DNA from: Synaphobranchus kaupii
Taxonomy: Eukaryota > Chordata > Actinopteri > Anguilliformes > Synaphobranchidae
Direction: 5' to 3'
Length of the DNA stretch: 64,000 bases
NCBI GenBank assembly: GCA_029718625.1
Contig: CM056381.1
Span: forward strand, 52,260,157-52,324,156
Shown here: positions 45,189-57,464 of the stretch, piece after piece
Layout of the letters: each line of letters opens with the position of its first letter
Numbering within the stretch: position 1 is the stretch's first letter
The notes under the pieces: model-generated
What the model saw: only the letters and a program-made list of their open reading frames with translations
What the model was told of the DNA's origin: nothing
Databases searched by the model: none
Translations under genes and position numbers: made by a program

Positions 45189-46078
45189 TTTGCGGCCTGT
45201 TGAAATATTTCTATATGCATTTAATGCATTCATTCAAACTTTATTTGAATCACCCGCTTTTGTATACAGCTGCTCATTGTCCCCCTAGCATCGCGTCAGC
45301 AGCCCCCACACCAGTTGTTGTTAGCCATCAGAAATACAGCTCATTGACCCGTGTAAACGGCCGTCAATTGTCTAGGTGTGGGTAGGACACTACAGGGGCG
45401 TATCCCATTTTCAGTTGTACACAGGCCCGATGAACTAATGGCTCCATTTGTCCGCACTCTAGCCGCCTGGAAGGATCTCTCTCTGGAAACGTCTCTCTGT
45501 AACCTATAGACCATCTCCGGACCCCACACGGACTTTGGAAAAAATTCTAAGTCCTTGGCAAACGCGCACATTCGCGCACATCATTTGTTTGAGTTTTTTT
45601 TCCCTCGACTCTAACACTTTAAGGGTTGTTTCTCCTGACAAATGTTCCTACTGAACTCTATGGAAAAATAAGTCAGGAGAAGAAACCCTTCAAGTTATCC
45701 ATCCATATCTACTGTATTTCTGGCAGCAGAGTGATGGTTTAAGGCTTGTTCGATATGTCAGACCCTGATGACTAGGAATATAGCTGACACCGTACTATAC
45801 TTAATTAGCTAAACTACCTATGAGGAATTGGGTCCAGGTTTCCTGAATTGACCTTTCAATGCAAATATGTTTTTGCTTTATATTTTCTGCCAAAGATAAA
45901 CAATTATATCCTATCTTTGTGTCCTTTTCTTTCAGCCAGCCTGATTTGCAGCCAGCCTGATAATCAACAATTTGCATCGTCCAGTTCAGTAGACCATTTC
46001 TGGAAGCAGCACGTTTCTTAATTTCCACTGCACCATTTACATTAATCAAAAGTATTACAGCAGTCAAGGATGAGGGAA

Positions 46079-46080
<2 letters not shown>
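45189..46080. other. Unassigned region with one hairpin
   Basis: No gene is recognised. A near-perfect hairpin lies at about 45622-45690: 'aagggttgtttctcctgac' pairs with 'gtcaggagaagaaaccctt' around a ~30-nt loop. The minus-strand frame at 45341-45571 (76 aa) has no known domain. Confidence 0.4.
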
Positions 46081-46147
<67 letters not shown>

Positions 46148-46172
46148 TGCGTGTGTGCTTGTGTGTGCGTGG
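46081..46172. repeat. (GT)n microsatellite
   Basis: About 30 clean GT units are followed by degenerate 'atgtgtgtgcgtgtgtgc' copies. Confidence 0.97.
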
Positions 46173-46854
46173 GTTTAAAAGAGGTCACTTGACTAATGTC
46201 CCCTTACAATGATCGCTATGAAGAAAATGTATGTGTAGTTATTGTTTCATGCCATCATCAGTCTCTCTAATCCAATATTTAAATTAGCAAATCTGATTGA
46301 TCTCATTCCAGCAAGAGTAGGGCCTAGGGGCTACTCCATTGTACATTTTTCAACTTATTCTTTTATTGCTAAGATTATTCAGAGGATTTATTTGTGGAAA
46401 TAACCCTTGGAATTAGAACAATTCAGTCTGTTCATGGTTGGGTTAGTCTTCTCTGTGACAACAGTCCCCAAGAACTATAATTAATTGAACCAATGACAGG
46501 ATCACCATCACATTGTGGGATCATTTGGAGTCCAAATGTGATTGCAATGCAGGGCCAGATCAATGTTTTTTTCTGCTACTGCTGCTCATTGGTCATGGTG
46601 GGAAACAGTTGATATAGTGCCTGACCTACTGGGTCTCTCAGGAAGTCACTCATTGATGTAAATCATTGAAGTAATAAGGCATCTAAATAAACAAAGCTGT
46701 TGTGGCTTTGGGGGACTGAGTAATTGGCATAATAGGCTTTTCAATATCTTTGGGAAATTATTGACAGAAAAACTCCTAGCAACATTTCTTCATCACTGCC
46801 TTGGAGAAAGCACTATTGGATTTCTGACATCACTGATCTAGGTAACAGTGTGTA
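46173..46854. other. Unassigned region
   Basis: There is no open frame of note, and I recognise no repeat. Confidence 0.4.
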
Positions 46855-47051
<197 letters not shown>

Positions 47052-47850
47052 GAACATTTAGAGATATGAACCCCAGCTTTACGGATGGACTGGTCATCCG
47101 AACAAGGTATGAAGGTATGAACAGAAGAATTATGCATTTTCAAGCTTCTTATTATACTATCGATTATCTTTGTTATTATCACTGATGCAAAAAGAGAGAC
47201 TTAACGAGAAACGAGTCATGCATTGTGTAGAAAAAACTTGAAATACACCTCTTCCTCTATCATTGCTGACTGTTGGGCCTGTCTAAAATCTAATCTAAAT
47301 CAGTTGGAAGCAAGTTTCTGAGGAAGCAGCATACTAAAACCTTAACAATATAACTTTTTCATATACAATAAAAGAGGCATTTTAATGCATTTTTTGACAA
47401 ATTTACAGATTAGTTTATTCATTAACAGTGCTAGAAGTAGTATAGGTTGAGCTGGGTAGTCAGAAGTCACTAGCGTGTCCACCATGTTACATCCCTATGC
47501 TGCCCCACAGGTGCGCCCTTTAATTGATTTGTATGTTAACTCGTTTCCTTCGGCTCACCTGTGTCGTGATTAGAAATTGCAGACATATGTATTTGCGGTG
47601 TTCTCTAGCCCATTGGACGGGGTCTTTTTCCATTTTGGCTAATTTTATGCATGGTGCCAGCTTTTTGCCCTGCTTAAGCACATTTTTATGCCTCCGCGCC
47701 GGCGACAGTCGTGGCATTATGTTTTCGGGTTGTCCGTCCGTCCGTCCATACGTACGTCTGTACGTGAACGCGATATCTTGAGGGAATTTCTTCACATTTG
47801 GCCTAAACGTCCACTTGGACTCAAGGATGAACTGATTAGATTTTGGTGGT

Positions 47851-47873
47851 CAAAGGTCAAGGTCACTGTGACC
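47851..47873. promoter_or_regulatory. Perfect ERE palindrome with overlapping AGGTCA direct repeat
   Basis: GGTCACTGTGACC at 47861-47873 is an exact GGTCAnnnTGACC estrogen-response-element consensus. It overlaps AAAGGTCAAGGTCA just upstream, which contains a DR1 AGGTCA pair and TCAAGGTCA, the SF-1/ERR half-site form. Nearby copies at about 47979-47997 and 48562-48584 carry decayed versions. Binding is a prediction from motif identity only. Confidence 0.5.
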
Positions 47874-48025
47874 TCACAAAGACGTTTTTGGCCATAACTC
47901 AAGAATTCCTACGCTAATTATGACAACATTTCACACAAATGTCTACTTGGACTCAAGGATGAACTGATTAGATTTCGGTGGTCAAAGGTCAAGGTGACCT
48001 CAAAAAAGACGTTTTTGGCCATAAC

Positions 48026-48472
48026 TGATGAATCCATCCATCCATCTTCAACCGCTTATCCAAAGTCGGGTCGTGGAGGTAGCAGTTCCAGCAGGGGGCC
48101 CCAAACTTCCCTTTCCCTGGTCACATTGACCAGCTCTGACTGGGGGATCCCAAGGCATTCCCAGGCCAGCGTGGAGATATAGTCCCTCCACCTGGTCCTT
48201 GGTCTGCCTCCGAGTCCCTCACGGATGACTGAGCTTCTCACCTTATCCCTAAGGGAGATGCCAGCCACACTCCGGAGAAAACCCATTTCGGCCGCTTGTA
48301 TCCGTGATCTCGTTCTTTCGGTCATGACCCACCCTTCATGACCATAGGTGAGAGTAGGAACGAAGATTGACCGGTAGATCGAGAACTTTGCCTTCTGGCT
48401 CAGCTCTCTCTTCATCACAACGGTGCAGTAAAGCAAGCGCCATACCGCTCCCGCTGTTCCGATTCCGCTGCT
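48026..48472 (-). pseudogene. 3' fragment of a non-LTR retrotransposon ORF2
   Basis: On the minus strand the reading contains KAKFSIYRSIFVPTLTYGHE, RTRSRIQAAEMGFLRSVAGI, RDKVRSSVIREGLG and then directly GRPRTRWRDYISTLAWECLG...LLPPRPDFG. This is the C-terminal end of a fish LINE ORF2. The segment normally linking IREGLG to GRPRTRW appears deleted. The 3' end carries a GATG repeat (plus strand atccatccatcc, 48030-48044), a common LINE tail. It is 5'-truncated. Confidence 0.75.
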
Positions 48473-48600
48473 TAGAATTCCTACGCTAAATGACAAAATT
48501 TCACACGTAGGATAATAGGATAAAATGATGAAGTGATGACATTTTATATCCAAAAGTTCAAAGGTCAACTTCACTGTGACATCATAATGTTTTTTAACAT

Positions 48601-51170
48601 GTTCAGGTACATGACTGTATCATTTGCAAATGAAAAAATGACAAAACTATTGAATGGCTAATTAGCTTCTTTATCAGTCCTCTGTAAAAATAGTCTCTAA
48701 GTGAAGACAGCATGTTTCTCACTGGAAATTATTCACTGGAATCATACATGTCAATATAATGATAACTTCCATTTTGCCAATAAATACACTTCATACCTTT
48801 TAAATTAAATTCCTTCAAAGTCTTCACTACATATATTTTATGAGTCTGGACAGCCATGGATGTAAACTGCAACTTGACTTGTTGGTGGAGGCATACAACC
48901 GCAAGGCGGTTATTTCTAGTTTAATATTACTGTGGTGTGGTGCATTTTGGGTTGTATGCAGTGCTTACTATATTTTGTAGCTTGTCGTAGTTGTTGCCTT
49001 GCTGTAGGGGTGCACATTTTCTAGTTGTATTTCCACGTAGTTTCCCGTTTTAAAGCCGTTTTTAATTTTGCTTTGTGCAAGACTATTCATCTTTTATATG
49101 CCGCCTTTGTTTATGCAAATAGCTGACAAACTACTTGTTTCCAAAAGGATCATTTTGTTAGTAAGCTGCTTCTGGGTTTGTGGCTGCTTTGCTGTATTGT
49201 GGTCTGTCACTTGTTTAAGCTACATTGTTTTTGTAATGTACTTTTGTCTGTGCTCGTATAATACAGTTGTGACACCCGGAAGCATATGTAAAGCCAGAGA
49301 CAGAGGACATTGGAGGCAAATTAACCTGGGTTTTGTTGTTCTCAGTTCAGGAAGGTTGGTTACAGTGGTTCCGACGCTTCATTTCAAAACCGCCAGCTGT
49401 CGTGTCTCACCGTCTAATAGTCTGTGAAATCCTGATCTCATTATTACCACGTACCACGTACATTTAACCTGGCACAATGTAGCCTATCGTAGGCTACTAC
49501 AAGGTTTGCAGAGGTGGAAAGTCCAGGGGTCAGAAAGTAAAAGTCCTGCCGTGTTTCTTCCACCCATGAACTCACAATTTCACTAATTAGCCTAGTTAGC
49601 TCCTACCTCTTGGCTGAAGAATTGTGATAGCAAATACAGATGATTGGAACAAATGATTGGGGAGTACTTTCACTTTCTGAACCTGGATTTTCCACCTTGC
49701 AGGTTTGAACTATAGCCTACACAGCGTAGTGCTGGCTAGCTAGCTCCTGACTGAGTGTTAGTTATAGAATAGCTTAGTGGTATCTGAGTCAGTGTAGCCC
49801 ACTTGTGAGTACAAAACAAAAACAATACTACGTCATGTCACACTGAACAATTAACAAAGGCGACCACGTCAGAAGAAAACAAGAAGCATTTTAGACAATG
49901 AATATGAATGAATACCATTTCTTTCATAAAACAAGAATACTTTATAACACTGCTCAGATTCTTCATCATTTCATCCATTAAAACTTACGAGTGCCCTGAG
50001 AGCATTTTGAGTCTTGTGTCATGTTAGTATCAAGCATAGACTGTTACCCATCCCTATGCTATGCTCCCCCTAGTGTTCATTAAGTGATACTGCACTAAAC
50101 CTGTATGGTCTACCCTGCTTGCTTTGATTGATAGGACCATACCCCCTCATTTACATAGATACAGTATGGAAATGAAAAGTTTTTAATTTTCATTTTAATT
50201 TTGGGCTGAATAATCCTCCATTTTCATTTTCCATTTTCATTTTTGTTTTCATTTTCATTTTGGGCTGAATAATCCTCCGTCTGCACTGCTACCATAAGAT
50301 GCCATACAGGCTCTTGTCCAGTTCCCACGCACCATAGAGGGGGAAGACCAGAAACATGTATTACAACAGGAAATTGGAGTAATGCATAATATATTATCGC
50401 CGCCTAAAATAGGCAGTGTATTGTCCTCATCTCTCGAGGCCAGGCCAGCGCTGTATCATTCTGCGCCTTCTCACAGCAAGATGAGAACACTATTTAGTCC
50501 CAGTAACAATAACTCCAGTGTAGCTACCACAGAACTATATACTAACAGTTCTGTGGTAGCTACCTTAAGAATCCTCAGCAGGTCAGCTTGGACTTGCTCG
50601 GAGACAGTCTGCCGTTCTGCACAATATAACACTCCACAACACTTTAGCAACTGGGACTCTCGGTCGAGGAAAAGGTAACAACTAACATTAGCTTGTTACT
50701 AAGTTTAATCACTGTGCAAAGAGACAAATTAACCATTATCATTTCATAATCATGTAGTAATGCTAAAAGATAATCACACCACTTGCTAACGTTAGCTAAC
50801 TAACCAACAAAAGCAATGCTTCATATAGCTCAACGGCCTTGGCTACTTAGACTTGCATTAAACAAGCTAAACGTTAGCAAGTGATGTGATTATTTTTTAG
50901 CATTAGCTAGTACATGATTACCAAATTATAACGGTTCACTGGTCTGTTTGTGTAATCGTCTCACAGTAGTTCTTGTTAATAGTGTAGACAGCACATATTA
51001 GAGTATTTACCATATTAGAGATGCTTACCTGATTGGTTAAAATAGTCATGTGACTTACCGTATTCAGCCCCAGTTTGGCCTGTACCGCACTGTTGATATC
51101 TAGTAAACTACACAAAACGTAGCTCCACTCTCCCTCTCTTATTTCAAGGTATATGTACACACATATATTA
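48601..51170. other. Mostly unassigned; may include a gypsy 5' LTR at its right end
   Basis: I see no gene. 'attttgggctgaataatcctcc' occurs twice near 50200-50280. A perfect hairpin is at 50520-50563. The last few hundred bases before 51172 end in TTACA directly before a primer-binding-site-like sequence, so they may be the 5' LTR of the gypsy element, but its start was not found. Confidence 0.4.
50520..50563. repeat. Perfect 17-bp hairpin
   Basis: GTAGCTACCACAGAACT (50520-50536) pairs exactly with AGTTCTGTGGTAGCTAC (50547-50563) around a 10-nt loop. Confidence 0.95.
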
Positions 51171-51295
51171 CAAATGGTGATGAGGATAAACAGTGAACAG
51201 GCATGAAGATTTTTCCAGAGCAGCAAGTGCACTTATCATGAGAAAAAGTACAGGAAAGTACGATAGTAAGGAATAAGGCGCAAGCAAGCGGGAAA

Positions 51296-52640
51296 ATGGC
51301 TACTAAGTCGGACAAGTGGATGAATTCAAGGAATCACAAGAGGATTTCGGGAACTACATGGAGCGTTTGGAGCAGTGGATGCTTGCAAATGAAATCAAGG
51401 TTGAAAAAAAGGTCTGTGTGTTTCTTTCTGTGATCGGGGCTGAGACATACAGCCTGTTGAAGAACTTAATCTCCCCCGATGTGCCTAGTGAGAAGAGCTA
51501 TGACGAGCTAAAACGTGTTTTGCTAGCGCACTACAAGCCAAAGCCTCTCATTATTGCCGAGTGATTTCGTTTCAAACGTTGTGTGCAAAAAGAAGGGCAA
51601 TCTGTGAATGATTATGCAGTGGCTTTAAGGCAACAGTCAGCTAAGTGTGAGTTTCGGCAGTTTCGCTCAGGGATCAGTTTGTTAGTGTACTGTGCTCGGA
51701 AGCTATGCAGTTAAAGTTGCTAGCGCAGGAAGACTTGACTTTCAAGAAGGCTTATGAGCTTGCGCTGTCTATGGAGTTGGCGGCTAAAAACACAAGGGAG
51801 ATTTCGGGGAGAGGACACGGAACACAGCAGATACATGTGGTTAATGAGGCAAAAACATTCCCCAGGAGAGGGAAAGGACAGTTTAAGAAACAGTTCCCGA
51901 AATATGAGAAAACTGGCCAAAAGCAAGATAGTGTAGGTCAGCAGCCATGCTACAGATGCATCGGATGCAGCGGGAAGCATTCGGCTCGTGACTGCTGGTT
52001 CAAAAATGAAAAATGCCATGTGTGTTCCAAGGTGGGGCACATAGCACGTGCATGCAGGAACCGCAGACCAGTTGCACAGGCGCAGTATGTTGAAAGGGAG
52101 CAGGTGGAGGATGAGTCAGAGCTGTTGGGGGTGTATACAGTTTACACTACCTCAAATGGAAAAAAGGGCATAACAATGGATGTCACTTTGGATGGAAGGG
52201 AGGTGAACATGCATGTGGACACAGGAGCTGCAGTTTCGCTGCTGTCCGAGGTGTGTTATCGAAAATCTCAGTCTCAGCTACCACTAAAAGAAACCAAGTT
52301 GCAGCTGACTACATATTCCGGGCAGACCATCCCTTTGCTAGGTTATGTGCAGGTAGCAGTGCAGTATGAGGAACAGAAAGCGAACTTACCACTAGTAGTG
52401 GTGAAAGGCGACAGACCTGCATTGCTGGGCCGTAACTGGCTAGAGAAGATTAAATTGAACTGGCAAAGCATCTTCTCAGTGGAGAAAGTCACAGACACTG
52501 ATGCAGCAGTCAAGGAGGTCCTACAGCGCCACCCGGTGGTGTTTGCAGAGGGGGCGAATGTAATAAAAGACTTTAAAGTGACCATCAGAACAAGCCCATG
52601 TGCCATTTCAAAAAGGCCAGACCTGTGCCATATGTACTGA
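51296..52640 (+). pseudogene. Gypsy gag-protease
   Basis: MATKS at 51296 is followed by a one-base frameshift to VDEFKESQEDFGNYMERLEQ. A stop replaces a codon after KPLIIAE (51562), and another frameshift lies near 51665. From 51705 a 311-codon frame contains two zinc knuckles (CYRC...HSARDC and CHVCSKVGHIARAC), the retropepsin active site HVDTGAAVSLL and LLGRNWL. The protein would package RNA and cleave the polyprotein; it cannot be made intact here. Confidence 0.85.
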
Positions 52641-54231
52641 AGGAAAAGGTAGACAGAGAGTTGGATAGGCTGGAGCAAACCAATATAGTGGATCTTTTCA
52701 CTACTCTAGCGGGAGGAACATTTTCAGTAAACTGGATCTCTCCCACGCGTATCAGCAGTGGATGCAGATTCAGAGCAGTACCTGACCATAAATACTCACA
52801 GGGGACTGTACCGCTACCACAGGCTCAGCTATGGGGTCTCCAGTGCTCCTTCAATATTCCAGTCCATCATGGACCAGATCTTACAGGGACTAGAGTACGT
52901 CACCTGTTTCCTGGATGATATTCTCATCACAGCCAGCTCCAAGGAAGAGCACCTATGGAGGCTGGATGAAGTGCTAACCTGCCTGGAGAAGTACAACGTG
53001 CGAGTGAAGCTGGCAAAGTGCAAGTTTCTCCAGAGCAGCGTGGAATACTAGGTCATCGGATTGACAAAGATGGACTGCATCCTACCGACGAGAAAGTGGC
53101 AGCTATTGTAAAGGCGCCCAAACCCAAAAATGTCACAGAACTCAGATCGTTCCTGGGCCTACTCAACTATTATGGAAAGTTCCTGCCCAAACTGTCTAGC
53201 CTACTGCAGCCCTTGCACAACCTGCTAAAGCAAAAAGAAGCGTGGAGCTGGACCAGCTGGAGTGTGATGCAGCTTTTGAGAAGGCTAAGCAGCTGCTACT
53301 GCAGAGTAACGTGTTGGTGCACTACGACACTAACTCGCCACTGAAGCTCGCCTGCGACGCCTCAGCATATGGTGTGTGTGCCGTGATCTCTCACATCATG
53401 GACAACGGGGAAGAGCAGCCAATAGTGTTTGCTTCGAGGACGCTGTCGCAGGCTGAAAAGAATTACGCCCAAATTGAAAAAGAGGCGCTAGCCATCATCT
53501 ATGGAGTCAAAAAGTTCCATAAGTACCTCTATGGAAGGAGGTTTACTCTGATCACAGACCACAAGCCTTTGCTGGCTATACTGGGACCCAAGTCAGTGGT
53601 ACCAGCATTGGCCGCGATGAGGATGCAGCGCTGGGCTCTCATTCTCATGGCCTACAACTACAGCATTGAGTATAGGAGGTCAACTGATCATCTGAATGCA
53701 GACGCGTTATCCCGACTACCACAACGAGAAGAAGACAGAACAGCAGAGGAAGCTAAGATCTTCTATTTCTCAGTAGTGCCAGAGCTGCCAGTGTGTGCAA
53801 AAGACATTGAGCAAACCACCAGGAACGATCCGCTGCTGAGCAAAGTGTGGAGTTACACGGTGAATGGGTGGCCTAACTATGTGTCAGAAGAGGCACTGAC
53901 CCCCTACTTCACACGCCGACATGAACTGTTTGCAGACCAAGGTTGTATATTTTGGGGCCTACGAGTCATCATACCCCCAGTGTACAGAGAAAGGTTACTG
54001 GAGGAACTGCACCAAGAACATTCAGGGATGTGTCGAATGAAGGCCTTAGCCCATAGTCATGTTTGGTGGCCAGGATTGGATGCAGAGATAGAAAGCAAGG
54101 TCCAGAGTTGCAAGGTCTGCCAAGCAGTGCAAAAGTCACCGGCTGTCGCACCTCTTCACCCTTGGAGATGGCCAGAGAGTGTGGCAGAGGGTGCACATAG
54201 ACTTTACCGAAAAGGACAAACTACTTTTTAG
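52641..54231 (+). pseudogene. Gypsy RT-RNase H-integrase N-terminus
   Basis: Part of the RT fingers is deleted after KRPDLCHMY. The remainder shows YRYHRLSYGVSSAPSIFQ, the active site CFLDDILI, LRSFLGLLNYYGKF, RNase H (LACDASAYGVCAV, NYAQIEKEALAIIYG, TDHKPLLAILG, HLNADALSRLP) and the integrase HHCC zinc finger (HQEHSGMCRMKALAHSH...CKVCQ). Frameshifts lie near 53050 and 53240, and another at 54195 ends the frame before the catalytic core. Confidence 0.88.
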
Positions 54232-55163
54232 TACTAATCGACAGTCACTCCAAGTGGTTGGAAGTTGCCCACATGACGTCAATTACATCAACCAACACCA
54301 CTGAAGTGCTCTGAGGCCTGTTTGCAGCCTATGGCTTACCGGAGGAGTGTGTAAGCGACAATGGCCCTCAGCTGACTTCATCAGAGTTCGGAACCTTCAT
54401 GAAACAAAATGGAATAAAGCACACCCTTGTGCCAGCGTTTCATCCTGCTTCAAACGGGGCTGCAGAGAGGTCAGTCCAGATACTCAAACGGGCACTGCTG
54501 AAGCCAGTCCTGGAGGAGAAGGGAAAATCTCCCATTTCACTGAAACACCGTCTGGCCAACTTCCTGCTCAGGTACCGCAGCACACCGCATACGGTGACCG
54601 GCACCTGCAGAGCTTTTCCTAAAGCGACAGATCCACACACGTTTCAGCCTACTCAGACCAAACTTGGCTGAAACAGTGGAAGAAAAACAGGCGAAGCAGA
54701 AACAGAACCATGTCCATGGTACACTACGGCTACGTGTGTTCCAGGAGGGCGACCACGTCCAAGTTCGAAACTTCAGAGGTGGCAAGGAGAAATGGACGCA
54801 GGCCACTGTCATCCAGCGACGGGGGCCAGTCACCTACCTCATTCAAGATGGACAGAGAAAACGGTGCATGTGGACCACATGTTGCCTTGGAGGGGAGAAA
54901 CACAGGAGACCTTACAAGAGGAGGAAGAGCTGCAAATCCTGGTGGAAAGGCCAACTCACCTGTCGGAGAGCCCTGCTCCTGAGAAAACACCAAATAAAAG
55001 TGTGCAAATAAACCCCAGCTCAGGTCAAGCCATGCAGCCAGAAAAAGAGACTGAGGACATTCCAGCTTCAACACCCTTGGTCCCAAAGAGTGTTTCAAAA
55101 CAACCAGTAGTCCGCAGGTATTCTGAGTGCACTCGAATGGCTCCAAAGAGACTTGGCCTGTAA
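54200..55163 (+). pseudogene. Gypsy integrase core and C-terminal domain
   Basis: In shifting frames one reads HIDFTEKDKLL, LVLIDSHSKWLEV (first catalytic D), CVSDNGPQLTSSEF (second D), HPASNGAAERSVQILKRAL (catalytic E), then RYRSTPHTVTG. The C-terminal GDHVQVRNFRGGKEKW...GPVTYLIQDGQRK and a VDHMLP motif follow in still other frames. The DDE residues survive in sequence, but frameshifts near 54195 and 54630 and a stop at 54312 break the protein. Confidence 0.85.
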
Positions 55164-55364
55164 AACAAGAGACTGTTGAGTTCAGAGAACTAGAGACTGA
55201 AAAACAAAAGTCAGGATTTCTCTTAGTTATGTTGTTATACTGTATAAAATTTGTTGAGGTTGGTTATGAATGGGGCATTAGTATGGAAATGTGAGGTGAT
55301 TTAAATGTGTTGGGAAAGTGATATATAATTTTACTTCAGGGAAAAAGTTTTTTAAGGGGAAGGT

Positions 55365-56580
55365 ATAATCCCAGGTAACAAGGAACGTTTGGGATCTTTA
55401 AAGAATGTTCCCTATACAGCCCTGTAATGTCATTGCAGAACATTACATTGGGAACATTCTGGGGTGTATAAGGTAATGTTACTCCAAGATCACAAAAGAA
55501 CATTCCAGGAACATCACAGACGTTGCAATGCGTTCCCTGGATGTCGAAATGTTGAGTTCCCTTCAAGTCCTCAGAACATTCCTAAAACTTGATTGCGGAA
55601 CTTCCCCTTCACATTCCACGAACATTACAGGAACATTCTATGTAATATAAGTGGAATATTCTAGGAATGTTTGTTGAAACGTTCCCTTTGGGTTTCTCTA
55701 ATGCTTGGATTTAATGTTCCCTTACTGTGAGACCGGAGTACATTGCTAACATTCCCGTACATTCTTGCCACGTCATTACAAAATGTATTTTGTGAACATT
55801 CTGGGGTGTATAGGGGGATGTTACTCCAAGATAACAGAAGAACATTCCAGGAACATCCCATAAATGTCACAAATGTTGCAATGCGTTCCCTGGATGTCAT
55901 AATATTGAGTTCCTTTCAAGTCCTCAGAACATTCCTAAAACATAACAGGAATATTCTATGGGACATAAGTGAAATATTCTAGGAATGTTAGTCAAAACGT
56001 TCCCTTTGGGTTTCTCTAATGCTTGCACTTAATGTTCCCTTATTGTGAGACTGGAGTACATTGGTAACATTCCCCATACATTCTTACCACATCATTACAA
56101 AACGTTATTTTGGGAACATTCTCGGGTGTATATATAGGGGAATGTTACTCCCAAGATAACAAAAGAACATTCTAGGAACATCCCATAAATGCCACAAACG
56201 TTGCAATGCGTTCCCTGGATGTCATAATGTTGTGTTCCTCTCAAGTCCTCAGAACATTCCTTCAACTTGTTTGTGGAACTTCCCCTTCACATTACAGGAA
56301 CATTCTATGTAACATTAAGGGAATGTTCTCGTAATGTTAGTAGAAACATTCCCTTTGGGTTTGTCTAACACTTGAATTTAACGTTCCCTTACTGTGAGAC
56401 TGGAGTACATTGGTAGCATTCCCCATACATTCTTGCCACATCATTACAAAACGTTATTTTGGGAATATTCTGGGGTGTCTATATAGGGGAATGTTACTCC
56501 AAGATAACAAAAGGACATTCCAGGAACATCCCATAAAAGTCACAAACATTGCAATGTGTTACTTGGATGTCATAATGTTG
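55365..56580 (+). repeat. Tandem array, ~340-bp unit, ~3.5 copies (left foldback arm)
   Basis: The landmark 'ggggtgta...aatgttactccaagat(a/c)aca' occurs near 55462, 55803, 56124 and 56471. Each unit also contains 'cattccaggaacatc', 'gcaatgcgttccctggatgtc', 'tcctcagaacattcct', 'ggaacattctatg' and 'gaaacgttccctttgggttt'. Short 'gaacattcc' motifs recur inside the unit. The array replaces the expected 3' LTR of the gypsy element. Confidence 0.9.
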
Positions 56581-56594
56581 AAAAAGAGAATGGC

Positions 56595-56692
56595 TTTTGA
56601 GGTTTATCTTGAGCCGGATTTGAACCCATGTTGTGGAAATCCGGAATCGCTGATAACATGCGATTAACCTGGATGAGCTACTAGAGGACCTT
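56595..56692 (-). repeat. tRNA-like remnant
   Basis: On the minus strand TAGTAGCTCATCCAGG resembles an A-box region and GGGTTCAAATCCG a strong B box, about 50 nt apart. A full cloverleaf is not evident. It lies at the inner edge of the tandem array. Confidence 0.4.
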
Positions 56693-56877
56693 GTTCTTCC
56701 CACCGAGAAATTTTCAGGCTAAAAGCCCTAAAATAAACGTCTATTGCAGTCAGTGAAAAGACCTCTTCAAATGGTTACAAAGTAAAAAATTTTCTACATC
56801 AATTTGTAGACCTCTTCCAAGAGTTCTTGTTGAGACCATGTTTCAACCAAATCTTTTCATGGAAATAAACACCACAG

Positions 56878-56945
56878 CAAGCAGGAATCAAACTCACAAC
56901 CCTCGAATCTGAAGACAAGTGCTTTTCCACTGAGACATCGAGGCC
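56878..56945 (-). repeat. tRNA-like remnant
   Basis: On the minus strand TGTCTCAGTGGAAAAGCAC and GAGTTTGATTCCTG give A-box-like and B-box-like motifs at about the right spacing. It is probably a tRNA-derived repeat. Confidence 0.4.
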
Positions 56946-57464
56946 ATGTGTTTAGCTGTGTGTTTTAGTGTTTAATGAATGATATCACAAACGAGCATGG
57001 ACAGGCAAGTTCTTGACTCTCATATACAAGTCCACACACATGCGCATAGCAGAAATTTGTGCAACATTATTTTTGGGTAAAAACTCTGTCTGCCTAGGAT
57101 AGAAACTTGTGCCATGTTGTTTGCCCAAGCTTCTTGTCGCAACAAATTGGCTAAATGTTTTGACATTTTAAGTGATACACTTCATGCGGTGAAATTGCAT
57201 CTACGTGTCGGCCGGATTTCGCTTGCCAAAGCAATGATATTTTGAGAAATGCATCCACATTAATCCATATGGTTTGTCTTTGAATTTACAACTGAATCAC
57301 ATATGAAAATTATAACATAAAATGTGAACATTTATATTGTAGATTTTAGCCAGTCTAAAAATGGCCAAATGAGAGCTTGGATGGTATTCCATATTTCACC
57401 AAAATTTTAACGTTTATATAGGTTTGTGCTCATTGGGTATATGCAGATGACACCACCATTGTAG

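Larger units (their letters stand above)
47690..48600 (+). mobile_element. Dispersed repeat with nuclear-receptor-like motifs, interrupted by a LINE
   Basis: Two or three diverged internal copies of 'cgtttttggccataactcaagaattcctacgctaa...ttggactcaaggatgaactgattagattt(t/c)ggtggtcaaaggtcaagg' are present. The LINE fragment at 48026-48472 separates 'ccataactgatga' from 'gaattcctacgctaaatgac', which are adjacent in the other copy. Terminal repeats were not found, so the class is unknown. Confidence 0.55.
51173..55358 (+). mobile_element. Ty3/gypsy internal region, degraded
   Basis: It begins with 'aatggtgatgaggat' just after a TTACA LTR-like end, a position and sequence seen at gypsy primer binding sites. 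gag, protease, RT, RNase H and integrase follow in gypsy order. It ends at a purine tract 'aaggggaagg' (about 55348-55357), where a 3' LTR would start. That LTR is replaced by a tandem repeat array. Multiple frameshifts and stops make it inactive. It lies inside the Polinton-bounded interval. Confidence 0.8.

Noticed and set aside
45341..45571. 76-codon minus frame as a remaining Polinton capsid gene
   Set aside because: I see no recognisable capsid or protease motif and no supporting neighbour.
49068..49427. 119-codon Cys/Val/Phe-rich frame
   Set aside because: It looks hydrophobic because of T-rich DNA. No signal of selection or family similarity is visible.
53242..54720. Integrase at 53.9-54.6 kb as the Polinton integrase
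   Set aside because: It is continuous with gypsy RT and RNase H on the plus strand, follows gypsy order and has a gypsy C-terminal domain. It belongs to the LTR element.
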